Shown here piece by piece: positions 1 through 7,101 of a stretch of 20,077 nt of DNA. The notes beneath the pieces were generated by a model that did no database searches, was not told the origin of the DNA, and saw only the letters and a program-made list of their open reading frames with translations. The DNA is from Opitutia bacterium (GTDB lineage Bacteria; Verrucomicrobiota; Verrucomicrobiia; Opitutales; UBA953). Position 1 is the first letter of the stretch; each line of letters starts with the position of its first letter. The position numbers and the translations under genes are program-made. The DNA is taken from contig CANCLQ010000023.1 in assembly GCA_947378845.1 (NCBI GenBank), forward strand, positions 1 to 20,077, read 5' to 3'.

Positions 1-126
1 CACGAGGAGTACTTGGTCAAAAGTGAGAGTGTCCCCTTCGTTCTTACCAGGGTACTGGTTAACGATGAGGATGTCGCCTTGCTTGACGGTGAACTGGCGA
101 CCGGATGTGATAAATGTGGCCTTCAT
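1..126 (-). CDS. rplU: 50S ribosomal protein L21, N-terminal part (partial)
   Basis: The gene starts with ATG at 126 and leaves the window at base 1, so only the first 42 residues are seen. They begin MKATFITSGRQFTVKQGD and continue through a GDTLTFDQVLLV stretch, which matches the N-terminal beta-barrel strands of L21 (typically an Ile-x-x-Gly-Gly-Lys-Gln start followed by GD.....V..VLLV). L21 binds 23S rRNA in the large subunit. In most bacteria rpmA (L27) and often obg follow it; those would lie outside the window to the left. The frame is open without a stop, and the match to L21 is clear even in this short piece. Confidence 0.93.
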   Translation of the reverse strand, partial: MKATFITSGRQFTVKQGDILIVNQYPGKNEGDTLTFDQVLLV

Positions 127-256
127 GGCTGTCGGAAGGTCGGAGCAAACGGAGTGAGGGGTGGTTGGCAAGGGGGAATTTAAAGAATTAACCGGGTAAC
201 GGCTGCCAAGTGGCATGTGTCGGGAATCGGGCAACACGAAGGGGCTGAAATGGGCT

Positions 257-262
257 ATTATA
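257..262 (-). promoter_or_regulatory. Candidate -10 element for rplU
   Basis: The minus strand reads TATAAT here, a perfect match to the housekeeping -10 hexamer, about 131 bases before the rplU ATG. No good -35 is seen at 16-18 bases upstream; the nearest partial match, TTAAGC, has a 19-base spacer. The 203-base gap between rplU and the plus-strand carbonic anhydrase gene (127-329) holds no recognisable gene or RNA. It must carry the divergent promoters for both, but I see no convincing plus-strand promoter. Confidence 0.4.
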
Positions 263-329
263 GAGGGGTATTTATGGTTGGGCTTAATTCGGGCTTCCCT
301 GGGGGGCTGGGTGGGTCAAGTTTTACGGC

Positions 330-896
330 GTGTCCTCCCCGAGAAATCCCAATGAAGGCCTAAGCGCTGACGAAGCCCTCTCCCAAGAACTTACACGCAA
401 CTTGGCGTTGGGTCCTCGGGTCCACCACACCGCCTTCGTTCACGAGCGTGCGGTTGTGATCGGCAATGTTGTGGTCGCTGCACAGGCGAGCGTTTGGCCA
501 TGTGCGGTTTTACGTGGCGACGTTGCCCCGATTTCGATTGGCGAAGGTACGAATATCCAAGACGGCGCCGTCGTTCACGTCGCCGACAATTTACCCACAA
601 TCATCGGTGCGAAGGTTACGGTCGGTCATCTGGCGATGATTCACGCGTGTACAATTGGCGACGAATGCTTGATTGGCATGCACGCAACTGTGCTTGATGG
701 AGCGGTCGTCGGCGCGCGCAGTATTATCGGCGCAGGTGCATTAGTAACTAAAGGCACTATCATTCCGCCGGGCTCGATGGTGCTGGGTTCGCCTGCGAAA
801 ATTGTGCGAGCGCTCACCGCTGAGGAGCAGGCGTCTTTACCAGGATGGGCGGACAAATATATTAAAGTCGCTGATCATCACCGACGATTCGAGTGA
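330..896 (+). CDS. Gamma-class carbonic anhydrase / left-handed beta-helix (YrdA-like) protein
   Basis: The 188-residue product is a hexapeptide-repeat protein of the gamma carbonic anhydrase family, cytoplasmic and expected to be a trimer. The family signature SVWPCAVLRGD is at residues 54-64. The three metal-binding histidines are placed as in the family: H83 (in VVHVAD), H100 (in VGH) and H105 (in MIHAC), the last two five residues apart. Turns of isoleucine-patch repeats continue to about residue 145 and a C-terminal helix follows. The expected reaction is CO2 hydration to bicarbonate, but many YrdA-type members show little or no measured activity, so function is by family only. The start is GTG at 330; residues 1-25 precede the conserved fold, so a later start is possible. 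The last four bases overlap the next gene (GTGA), suggesting translational coupling. Confidence 0.9.
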   Translation: MSSPRNPNEGLSADEALSQELTRNLALGPRVHHTAFVHERAVVIGNVVVAAQASVWPCAVLRGDVAPISIGEGTNIQDGAVVHVADNLPTIIGAKVTVGHLAMIHACTIGDECLIGMHATVLDGAVVGARSIIGAGALVTKGTIIPPGSMVLGSPAKIVRALTAEEQASLPGWADKYIKVADHHRRFE

Positions 897-1783
897 GTAT
901 TGTCGCTTCCATGGACAGTGAAGAAGTGCGTTCAGCTGAACAGTGGAAGGCTGAACGTTCGGCTCACGAAATGCGGGCCGATACTTTGGTGGAAGCGCGA
1001 CGTCGTCGTGCGGCGCGCGGAGAGCGCGATCCGGTCGAAGATTTTTTATATACATATTATCCCTTTCGTTACAGCGCCTTGCGTCGATGGACGCCTGGGT
1101 CGTGTGTGGCACTGCGCGATGCGGAAGAATTACTGAGCGACGCCCGCTTTTCTCGTGGTGCCGATGGCTATGTGCGTGTGGTTGAGCCGACGGAAGCAGA
1201 TCTCCGAAGGTTAAAATTTACACATGATCTCTGTGTGGCTGTGGCTAATCGCCCAGCGTTCTTGGGCTGCTTCGGTCTGCACGAGTGGGCGATGGTTTAT
1301 CAAGATGCTGAACAACGTCGTCACGCGCAGTGGCCGTTGCGTTTGGGTGCCGAGGGTACGGATGCGGTTGTGCGCTCTATGCCGATACGCTGCAGTCACT
1401 ATGATGCATTTAGATTTTTCACACCGACTGCTCGTCCGCTGAATAAGCAGACTCCTGATTTAGCGGGGCGTTTGCAGAACGAACAACCTGGCTGCATTCA
1501 CGTGACCATGGATTTATATAAGTGGACAATGAAATCGATGCCATGGGTGCCTTCGGATTTAGCTGCGGATGCTTTGGCATTGGCGCATGAGGCGCGCTCA
1601 ATCGATATGCGGGCGAGCCCGTACGATTTTTCTGCGGTGGGTTTGGTGCCGATCTGCATCGAGACGCCCGAAGGGAAATCACAGTACGAGACGGAGCAAC
1701 GTCGCTTAGCGAAAATGGCGGAGCCAATCCGAGCGCGTTTAATTTCAGCGCTCGCGCGAGTGCTGAAAGTTGCGAAGCCTTAG
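893..1783 (+). CDS. Conserved protein of the family often labelled '3-methyladenine DNA glycosylase'
   Basis: The 296-residue product is a soluble protein with no signal peptide or membrane segment. I recognise it as a conserved family of Actinobacteria and Verrucomicrobia that databases commonly name '3-methyladenine DNA glycosylase'. I see no helix-hairpin-helix or AlkA/AAG/TagI motif to support that name. Strong family blocks are the N-terminal DPVEDFLYTYYPFR (46-59), CFGLHEWAMVY (126-136), RCSHYDAFRFFTP (166-178), a QPGCIH...MDLYKW block (198-211) and DMRASPYD (238-245). Invariant-looking Cys, His and Asp residues in these blocks suggest a catalytic or metal site. The start is a GTG overlapping the carbonic anhydrase stop by four bases; an ATG at 911 (codon 7) is an alternative. 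The gene ends tail to tail with the lipoprotein gene, sharing four bases. Confidence 0.7.
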   Translation: MSIVASMDSEEVRSAEQWKAERSAHEMRADTLVEARRRRAARGERDPVEDFLYTYYPFRYSALRRWTPGSCVALRDAEELLSDARFSRGADGYVRVVEPTEADLRRLKFTHDLCVAVANRPAFLGCFGLHEWAMVYQDAEQRRHAQWPLRLGAEGTDAVVRSMPIRCSHYDAFRFFTPTARPLNKQTPDLAGRLQNEQPGCIHVTMDLYKWTMKSMPWVPSDLAADALALAHEARSIDMRASPYDFSAVGLVPICIETPEGKSQYETEQRRLAKMAEPIRARLISALARVLKVAKP

Positions 1784-2838
1784 TTGGTCGACTCGACGAA
1801 CGGGCCTGACTCATTCCAGCCGATTCTTACCTTCGAAAGGTACCAAGACTTTCCTTTGTCGTTGTTGCCTTGGAAGAAGAGGTAGCTCTGGCCATCGCTG
1901 TCGCGGAAGATTCCTGGGTGTCCGGATTCGCTGTAATTCCAAGTGCCCGGTGCACCGCGTGCCAATAAGGGTTCGTTGGACAAGCGTTTCCAGTTGATAC
2001 CATCATCGCTGCTGGCAACCCCGATTTGCTGCGGCCAATTGTTGTAAGCGCCTGCGTAGAACATAAAAAGTTTTTTCCCTTGGCGAATGACACTCGGAGC
2101 TTCGATGCATTTATCTTCCCAGGTGAGTTCGGGTTTTAAAATCGGTGCGTCCACTAATTGCGTCCAGCACTTGCGTGAGAAGTCGGAATCCAGCGGAGCA
2201 GAGGCCACGCCGATTAGCTGAATTTTCTGCTGAGGATCGCGACTGGCGAAGTACAGGAGCAAGCGGTCGCCATCAGGAACGACTTCGGCATCAATCGCAC
2301 GGCCGCAGGTCCATTCGCCGTGTGGACGAAAAATCGGGTTCGTCGGTTCGCGTTCAAAGTGAATGCCGTCTTTCGACCATGCGTGGCAGATCGCATCTTG
2401 GGCGGCGAGTGCACGTGACCAAGGAGTCTTTTCTTTATTGTTATAACTTTGATAAAATAAATGAACCGTATCGCCGAGAACCAGCGCTGCAGGTGCACAA
2501 AATCCATTCACCTCTGAGGGGTGTGCTGGTTCGAGAGTATTAATCGTTTCCCAGCGGATGAGGTCGGTGCTCGTAGCGATTGCGACGCGCCATCCTTTCG
2601 ACGATGGCACGGAATAATACATTAGGTAGCGGTCTTTGAACTTAATGACGGATGGGTCTTTGGCGGCCGGCGATCCTTCGGCAGTAATGCCACCAAACAT
2701 CATTATCCCTTTGTCGTTGAATGATTGAACGTTGTCGGCTGCGAGGGGCTTGCGATTTTGGCAGCCGGTTAAGCACAAAATAAATATACCCAGCAAAACC
2801 TGAAAGCGGTATACGCCAAAAGAAGAAGGGGTATTCAT
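1780..2838 (-). CDS. Lipoprotein with a GH43/GH32-like five-bladed beta-propeller
   Basis: The 352-residue product has a lipoprotein signal: a positively charged N-terminus, a hydrophobic stretch (about 13-24) and a lipobox LTGC with the lipidated cysteine at residue 26, so it should be anchored in a membrane facing the periplasm or outside. The rest shows repeated propeller-blade patterns: DPSVIKFKDRYLMYYS, APAALVLGDTVHLFYQS, DAEVVPDGDRLLLYFAS, APSVIRQGKKLFMFYAG and HPGIFRDSDGQSYLFFQG, each followed by an 'S.DG..W' or similar strand. This matches the glycoside hydrolase family 43/32 fold and glycosidase-like beta-propeller proteins. Acidic residues heading the blades (D in DPS, D in IDAE, E in CIEAPS) are plausible active-site groups, but substrate and activity are unknown. 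It follows the NtrC-type gene by 39 bases and may be co-transcribed with it. Confidence 0.75.
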   Translation of the reverse strand: MNTPSSFGVYRFQVLLGIFILCLTGCQNRKPLAADNVQSFNDKGIMMFGGITAEGSPAAKDPSVIKFKDRYLMYYSVPSSKGWRVAIATSTDLIRWETINTLEPAHPSEVNGFCAPAALVLGDTVHLFYQSYNNKEKTPWSRALAAQDAICHAWSKDGIHFEREPTNPIFRPHGEWTCGRAIDAEVVPDGDRLLLYFASRDPQQKIQLIGVASAPLDSDFSRKCWTQLVDAPILKPELTWEDKCIEAPSVIRQGKKLFMFYAGAYNNWPQQIGVASSDDGINWKRLSNEPLLARGAPGTWNYSESGHPGIFRDSDGQSYLFFQGNNDKGKSWYLSKVRIGWNESGPFVESTN

Positions 2839-2849
2839 TGCCCCTTCTT
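2823..2849 (-). promoter_or_regulatory. Perfect 9-bp hairpin around the lipoprotein start codon
   Basis: In the minus-strand transcript AAGAAGGGG (bases 2849-2841) can pair perfectly with CCCCTTCTT (2831-2823), leaving a 9-base loop CAATGAATA that contains the start codon. The 5' arm is the purine-rich ribosome binding sequence, so folding would hide it. The structure could act as a translational control element. It might instead act as a weak terminator after the NtrC-type gene, since CTTTT follows the 3' arm. Confidence 0.5.
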
Positions 2850-2877
2850 TTAGTTTAGGATTTTCGACAGTAAATAA

Positions 2878-4377
2878 TTAAGTGAAGACGCGAATCCCTG
2901 CCTCGCGCATTTCATTTAACCGTTTCTTCAAAGTTGATCGATTAATCCCGAGAATCATCGCCGATCGTAATTGATTGCCGCGAGTTTCCTCCATGGCACG
3001 ACGGATTAATTCGGTTTCAATGGTGTGAAGAATGTTTTTCCCGTCAGCTTGGCGATTATGACGGTAAATGGCATCGTAAGCCGTAGCCATCGAGCTTGTT
3101 GCTGGGGCGGCAGTTTCAATCGCTGCGAGGGTTGCTGCGACGCGATTAGTTTCAGCGATAGGTGCGGCGACAGTACCAGCGCGTCGTGGAACGAGAACTT
3201 CCTGTGGAAGATCTTTGGCGAGAATAGTTTCACCCTTGGCGAGAACATTGGCACGTTGGACGACATTTTCCAGTTCGCGTACGTTGCCTGGCCAATCGTG
3301 CGCCATAAGTGCTTCGAGCGCTTCGTTAGAAAGGCGCTTGGGCTTGGTCTTACGTGCCGCAGCTTGGCGTTGCAGCATGTAGTCGATCAACATCGGGATG
3401 TCGTCTTTACGATTACGTAAAGCAGGGAGGCGAATACGGAAAACGTTGAGGCGATAGAATAAGTCTTCGCGGAATTGACGAGCGGCGACCATCGACTCGA
3501 GGTCCTTATTAGTAGCAGCGACGAGGCGAACACTTACTTTTAAAGTAGTGGTGCCGCCGACACGTTGGATTTCGCCGTCTTGAATGGCGCGGAGGACTTT
3601 AGTTTGCGTGGGCAGTGACATATCGCCGATTTCATCGAGGAAGATTGTGCCACCGTCGCAGAGTTCAAATTTACCAGGCTTCTGATTGGCAGCACCCGTG
3701 AAGGCCCCTTTTTCGTGACCGAAGAGTTCAGACTCAATTAAGTTTTCGGGAATAGCTGCGCAATTCACTGCGATAAAAGGTCCTTTAGAGCGCAGTGAGT
3801 GTTGTGCGATACAGCGTGCCACGAGTTCTTTGCCAGTGCCGCTTTCGCCCGTGATTAAAACAGTCGCATCGCTTGCAGCGACTTGGCCGATGGATTTGAG
3901 CACCTCTTGCATGGGCTCAGAACTTCCGACGATGCCTTCTTTGTAGTCGGCGGGATTAACAAGCGCGCGATTAGATTTACCTGCCGAGGCGAGGTCGCGT
4001 CGTGCACCGAGTGCACGATCAACCAGCGCGATGAGTTTCGCTTGGTCGAAAGGTTTCATCACATAATCGTACGCACCAAACTTCATCGCCTCGATGGCGG
4101 TTTGTGTCGTGCCAAATGCGGTCATTAAAATCACCATCGCTTGTGGCTGTGCGCCGCGAAGCATTTGCAAAGTTTCAATGCCGGTCATTCCGCCCATGCG
4201 GTTATCTAAAAGAATAACGTCAGGTTGCTCACGCTTGGCGAGCGCGACACCGCTCTCACCGCTGTCGGCTTCGATAACGTTGTGGCCCTGACCCGAAAGG
4301 GCGCGACGAAGGGAGTAACGAAGGTCTTTATCGTCATCGATAATTAGGACTTTGGCGGACGTGGCAGTGGCACTCAT
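2878..4377 (-). CDS. NtrC-family sigma54-dependent response regulator
   Basis: The 499-residue product (ATG at 4377) is a DNA-binding two-component response regulator that activates RNA polymerase carrying sigma54. The receiver domain (8-125) has the acidic pocket D14-D16, the phospho-acceptor D58 (LLDNRMGG) and K108 (MKPF). The AAA+ domain (about 148-385) has Walker A GESGTGKE (177-184), the sigma54-contacting GAFTGA loop (224-229) and Walker B IFLDEIG (D248, E249). After a variable Ala/Thr-rich linker, a Fis-type helix-turn-helix fills the C-terminus (about 452-493). No sensor kinase is nearby, so the signal is unknown. An in-frame TTG at 4413 would add 12 residues (MWDWHDNCLLLL) before the receiver; this is unlikely, because it would place the sigma54-like promoter inside the gene and adds no conserved sequence. 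Confidence 0.94.
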   Translation of the reverse strand: MSATATSAKVLIIDDDKDLRYSLRRALSGQGHNVIEADSGESGVALAKREQPDVILLDNRMGGMTGIETLQMLRGAQPQAMVILMTAFGTTQTAIEAMKFGAYDYVMKPFDQAKLIALVDRALGARRDLASAGKSNRALVNPADYKEGIVGSSEPMQEVLKSIGQVAASDATVLITGESGTGKELVARCIAQHSLRSKGPFIAVNCAAIPENLIESELFGHEKGAFTGAANQKPGKFELCDGGTIFLDEIGDMSLPTQTKVLRAIQDGEIQRVGGTTTLKVSVRLVAATNKDLESMVAARQFREDLFYRLNVFRIRLPALRNRKDDIPMLIDYMLQRQAAARKTKPKRLSNEALEALMAHDWPGNVRELENVVQRANVLAKGETILAKDLPQEVLVPRRAGTVAAPIAETNRVAATLAAIETAAPATSSMATAYDAIYRHNRQADGKNILHTIETELIRRAMEETRGNQLRSAMILGINRSTLKKRLNEMREAGIRVFT

Positions 4378-4388
4378 GAGTAAAAGTA

Positions 4389-4404
4389 GGCAGTTATCGT
4401 GCCA
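4389..4404 (-). promoter_or_regulatory. Sigma54 (-24/-12) promoter for the NtrC-type gene
   Basis: The minus strand reads TGGCACGATAACTGCC. Against the consensus TGGCACG-N4-TTGC(A/T), all seven bases of the -24 half match and three of four in TTGC match, with the exact GG-N10-GC spacing (GG at 4403-4402, GC at 4391-4390). Transcription would begin near 4378, one base before the ATG at 4377. The mRNA would then be almost leaderless, which is unusual and is the main reason for caution. Confidence 0.55.
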
Positions 4405-4449
4405 GTCCCACAAACAACCTGAAAGGCGGGGTTAAGCAACCGAAGTTTG

Positions 4450-4478
4450 CCTATTTTTAGACAAATAGGTCTAAAAAT
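4450..4478. repeat. Compound inverted repeat upstream of the NtrC-type gene
   Basis: Two perfect inverted repeats overlap here. One is ATTTTTAGAC (4453-4462) with GTCTAAAAAT (4469-4478) across a 6-base spacer. The other is CCTATTT (4450-4456) with AAATAGG (4463-4469). They share bases, so only one pairing can form at a time. The 26-base outer repeat is centred about 87 bases upstream of the start predicted from the sigma54 promoter. That is the usual distance for an enhancer bound by a dimeric NtrC-type activator. It lies between dprA and the regulator and could instead be a dprA transcript end, but it is AT-rich and no T-tract follows. Confidence 0.5.
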
Positions 4479-4505
4479 GCCTCATTTATTGTCATTTAAT
4501 TCAGT

Positions 4506-5591
4506 TTAGCTCCTCTCGTGTCGGCCATCAAACCGCCGGACCAGCCGGCCCTGAATCTCCAAAAGGGTGAGGGCGCTGGCGGCATCGGCCAAGGGGCATT
4601 GGGCTGCTTCGGCGAGCGACTCGGCGTCGTGGATGGATCCGCCACGAAAGTGATGAAGCCACTTCGCTTCATCGGGAGGAATCTGCTCGAGCGGAATTAA
4701 AAGCTGACCGCGAGCCTCTCCGAGTTCGGCGAGGATATCATCTACCGACGTCACGAGTGTCGCACCATCACGGATGAGTGCGTGGCAACCGCGACTCTGT
4801 GTGCTGTCGACGCGCCCCGGAACAACGCAGAGTGTTTTTCCTAAATCAGAAGCAAAGCGCGCCGTAATCATACTTCCTCCATCTTTGTCTGTTTCGATTA
4901 CGATGATTGCCTGAGCAAGAGCAGCGACAATGCGATTGCGTTGCGGAAAACTTTGGCGGTCGGCAGGTCGCCCCAACGGAAATTCAGAAAGAATGCTGCC
5001 GTGCTCAATCATTCGACGTCGAAGTGTAATGGCCTCGGGTGGATAAGTTTGATCGATGCCGTGCCCGAGTACGGCCACGGTTTGTCCATCGGCTGCCAGC
5101 GCACCTTCGTGTGCAGCACAATCGATACCTCGAGCCAGACCACTGATAATACACCAGCCCAGCTTGGCTAAATCGCGCGCGAAGTGATGTGCGAGTTGCG
5201 TGCCATACGGCGTACAATGCCTCGAACCAATGATAGCCACAGAGCGTGCCGTTGGAAGGGCGGTGCCTTCGGTGTAAAGAACAAGCGGAGGATCCCATAG
5301 ATGTTCGAGTGCACTTGGCCATTCAGCCGTTTCATTCGAAATAATTTTAAAACCTTTTTGCTCGGTAGATTCTTTTTCTTTTGCCCAATCGAACGCACGT
5401 TGAGTGAGCGATTGAATCATCGCTTCACTCATTCCTTTGAGAACACGGAGTTGCCCGGGGTTAGCACGAAGGGCTGCAGCGAGGTCATGATTGAAGGCTT
5501 CACGCAGACGTCGCACCGTCACTGGCCCGATACCTTGCAGTCCATTGAGCAGAATCTTTTGCGAGAGGGTGTCGGGCGGAATCAAAAACAC
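4506..5591 (-). CDS. dprA: DNA processing protein DprA (Smf)
   Basis: The 361-residue product is the cytoplasmic single-strand DNA binding protein that loads RecA on incoming DNA during natural transformation. It has an N-terminal helical region with a helix-hairpin-helix-like LNGLQGIGPVTVRRL (about 15-29). The Rossmann-like core carries IGSR (121-124), SGLARGID (150-157), FPQRNRI (215-221), GGSMITA (238-244, SGSLITA in most relatives) and VVPG. A C-terminal winged helix (about 306-355, 'DprA_WH') is typical of the longer form. The start used is GTG at 5591, with GAGG three bases upstream. It follows nnrDE by 19 bases. DprA is also common in species not known to be competent, so its presence alone does not prove competence. 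Confidence 0.95.
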   Translation of the reverse strand: MFLIPPDTLSQKILLNGLQGIGPVTVRRLREAFNHDLAAALRANPGQLRVLKGMSEAMIQSLTQRAFDWAKEKESTEQKGFKIISNETAEWPSALEHLWDPPLVLYTEGTALPTARSVAIIGSRHCTPYGTQLAHHFARDLAKLGWCIISGLARGIDCAAHEGALAADGQTVAVLGHGIDQTYPPEAITLRRRMIEHGSILSEFPLGRPADRQSFPQRNRIVAALAQAIIVIETDKDGGSMITARFASDLGKTLCVVPGRVDSTQSRGCHALIRDGATLVTSVDDILAELGEARGQLLIPLEQIPPDEAKWLHHFRGGSIHDAESLAEAAQCPLADAASALTLLEIQGRLVRRFDGRHERS

Positions 5592-5610
5592 GCCTCACTG
5601 CGACGAGCCT

Positions 5611-7101
5611 TTACCGACGGCGCAACGCAGGTGATAGCCCAGATAAAATCTGAGTGGTTCGCACTGCTTCTTCGCCCAGCTTTTCTTTCATGTAGTCGGC
5701 CGCCTGTGCATGCCAGACAGCGGCGAGCTCCACTGCTTCAATGGCAGATAGACCGAGAGTTTTTCGACGAGCGAGAACCGAAGTAACAATACCAGCAAGT
5801 AAATCGCCCGAACCGCCACGAGCCAAAATGGGTCCGCCTAATGGAATGTGCCAGCAATACGTACCATCGGTGATGCATGTCATTGCACCTTTTAAAACGA
5901 CGATGGATTTTGTTCGGCGTGCGTAGGCTTGCCCGGCGGCAACAGAAAGTTTTTTTCCGCTCAAGCGCTTAAACTCTCCGCCGTGTGGCAACAGAACTTT
6001 TATTTTTGCCCGAGTCACAGCTTTGATAATTTTCGGACGTAAGGCATCGGCATCCAAGACGAGTGACTCGGTAAATTTATTTACGACGGAGCGAATAATT
6101 TTCTCTGAACGTTTCCCCATCCCCGATCCGATGAGTAGCGCGTCTTTATTTTTCGAAAGTTCGACGATACTTCGAAGATTTTTAATATCAATCGTGCCAA
6201 ACTTATCGGTGCGAAGTCCGTGCCACATAGCTTCTGGGTAAGCGATGCTGGCCTTGGCTTGGATGGACTGCGGGAGCGCGGTAGTCGTCAAACCTGCGCC
6301 CGATTGTAGGGCCGCTGCCGTATTCATGATGACAGCCCCCGGCATGGAATCGGAGCCGCCGACAATTAATAGGCGTCCTTGTGCACGTTTTTCCGTTTGT
6401 GCTTTCCGTGGTTTATTTAAGGGCGCTAGTGCGAGGTGGGTGCTACACGCCTCGGCAGTTTCGGCTAAAGGTAAACCGATATCAGCAACACGGATTCGCC
6501 CCACGAATTTTTGCGCACGCGGCGCAAGCAATGGACGTTTGAGGCAACCAATTGAAACTGTGAGATCGGCCTGAAAGGCTGGCCCAATGCAATCATCGCC
6601 GAGGCCACTTGGTAGATCAACGGCGACGCGCAGTCCCTCTAATTTATGCGAATCACGAATCAGTTGAGCAAATGTGGGTTGGAGAGGCGGGTGAAAGCCT
6701 TGCCCAAGTATGCCATCAAAAATCAGACAAAACTTTGCAGACGAAAGTTTACTAAGTTTGTCGGCTGTAATTACGCGCACGCCTTTCTTAACTTTGAGCC
6801 ATGCTTTAAGCGGAAGGCCTGATCTGGGTGTGCCGCTGGCGAACACGACGGTGATGCGTGTAGTTGGGCTGGCGGCGAATCGCGCAGCCAAAAGCGCGTC
6901 GGCACCATTCTTTCCAGAGCCAACGAGTGCTAAAATAGAGGTTGGTTTATGTCCCAGCAGGCTATTCGCTTCATGTGCAACGGCATGACTGGCACGTTGC
7001 ATTAAGGTCCAACCGAGGTTTTTATTTTTACCAATATAAGCAGCTTCTGCTGCCGCGGATTCGGCACAGGATAAAACGGGAAGTCGGAGGTTGAGCTTCA
7101 T
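5611..7101 (-). CDS. nnrDE: Bifunctional NAD(P)H-hydrate epimerase / ADP-dependent dehydratase
   Basis: The 496-residue product repairs hydrated NADH and NADPH (NADHX, NADPHX). The N-terminal YjeF_N epimerase domain (about 10-220) carries GSGKNGAD (61-68), DGILGQG (129-135) and AVDLPSG (160-166). The C-terminal ribokinase-like dehydratase domain (about 240-490) carries LLIVGGSDSMPGA, LVLDADAL (347-354), LLPHGGEF (370-377), VVLKG and the catalytic GGSGDLLAG (429-437). The fused order is the usual bacterial one and the length is normal. In the epimerase the family's GxGNNGGDG loop is altered to GSGKNGADA, so that half may be less active or less typical; the dehydratase motifs look intact. The ATG directly follows the acpS stop codon with no gap, suggesting coupling. 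Confidence 0.93.
   Translation of the reverse strand: MKLNLRLPVLSCAESAAAEAAYIGKNKNLGWTLMQRASHAVAHEANSLLGHKPTSILALVGSGKNGADALLAARFAASPTTRITVVFASGTPRSGLPLKAWLKVKKGVRVITADKLSKLSSAKFCLIFDGILGQGFHPPLQPTFAQLIRDSHKLEGLRVAVDLPSGLGDDCIGPAFQADLTVSIGCLKRPLLAPRAQKFVGRIRVADIGLPLAETAEACSTHLALAPLNKPRKAQTEKRAQGRLLIVGGSDSMPGAVIMNTAAALQSGAGLTTTALPQSIQAKASIAYPEAMWHGLRTDKFGTIDIKNLRSIVELSKNKDALLIGSGMGKRSEKIIRSVVNKFTESLVLDADALRPKIIKAVTRAKIKVLLPHGGEFKRLSGKKLSVAAGQAYARRTKSIVVLKGAMTCITDGTYCWHIPLGGPILARGGSGDLLAGIVTSVLARRKTLGLSAIEAVELAAVWHAQAADYMKEKLGEEAVRTTQILSGLSPALRRR

Noticed and set aside
127..329. Possible small RNA or small gene in the rplU-carbonic anhydrase gap
   Set aside because: No stable extended hairpin, tRNA-like fold or reading frame with a start and ribosome binding site was found; only a -10 element stands out.
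3025..3420. Plus-strand open frame antisense to the NtrC-type gene
   Set aside because: It overlaps the conserved AAA+ and linker coding sequence and its translation has no family-like pattern.
4378..4413. Longer NtrC-type protein starting from TTG at 4413
   Set aside because: It adds 12 residues of no recognisable family sequence before a receiver domain that is complete from the ATG at 4377, and it would swallow the sigma54-like promoter.
4450..4478. Intrinsic terminator after dprA
   Set aside because: The stem is AT-rich with a long spacer and no T-tract follows in the transcript direction, so an operator or enhancer is more likely.
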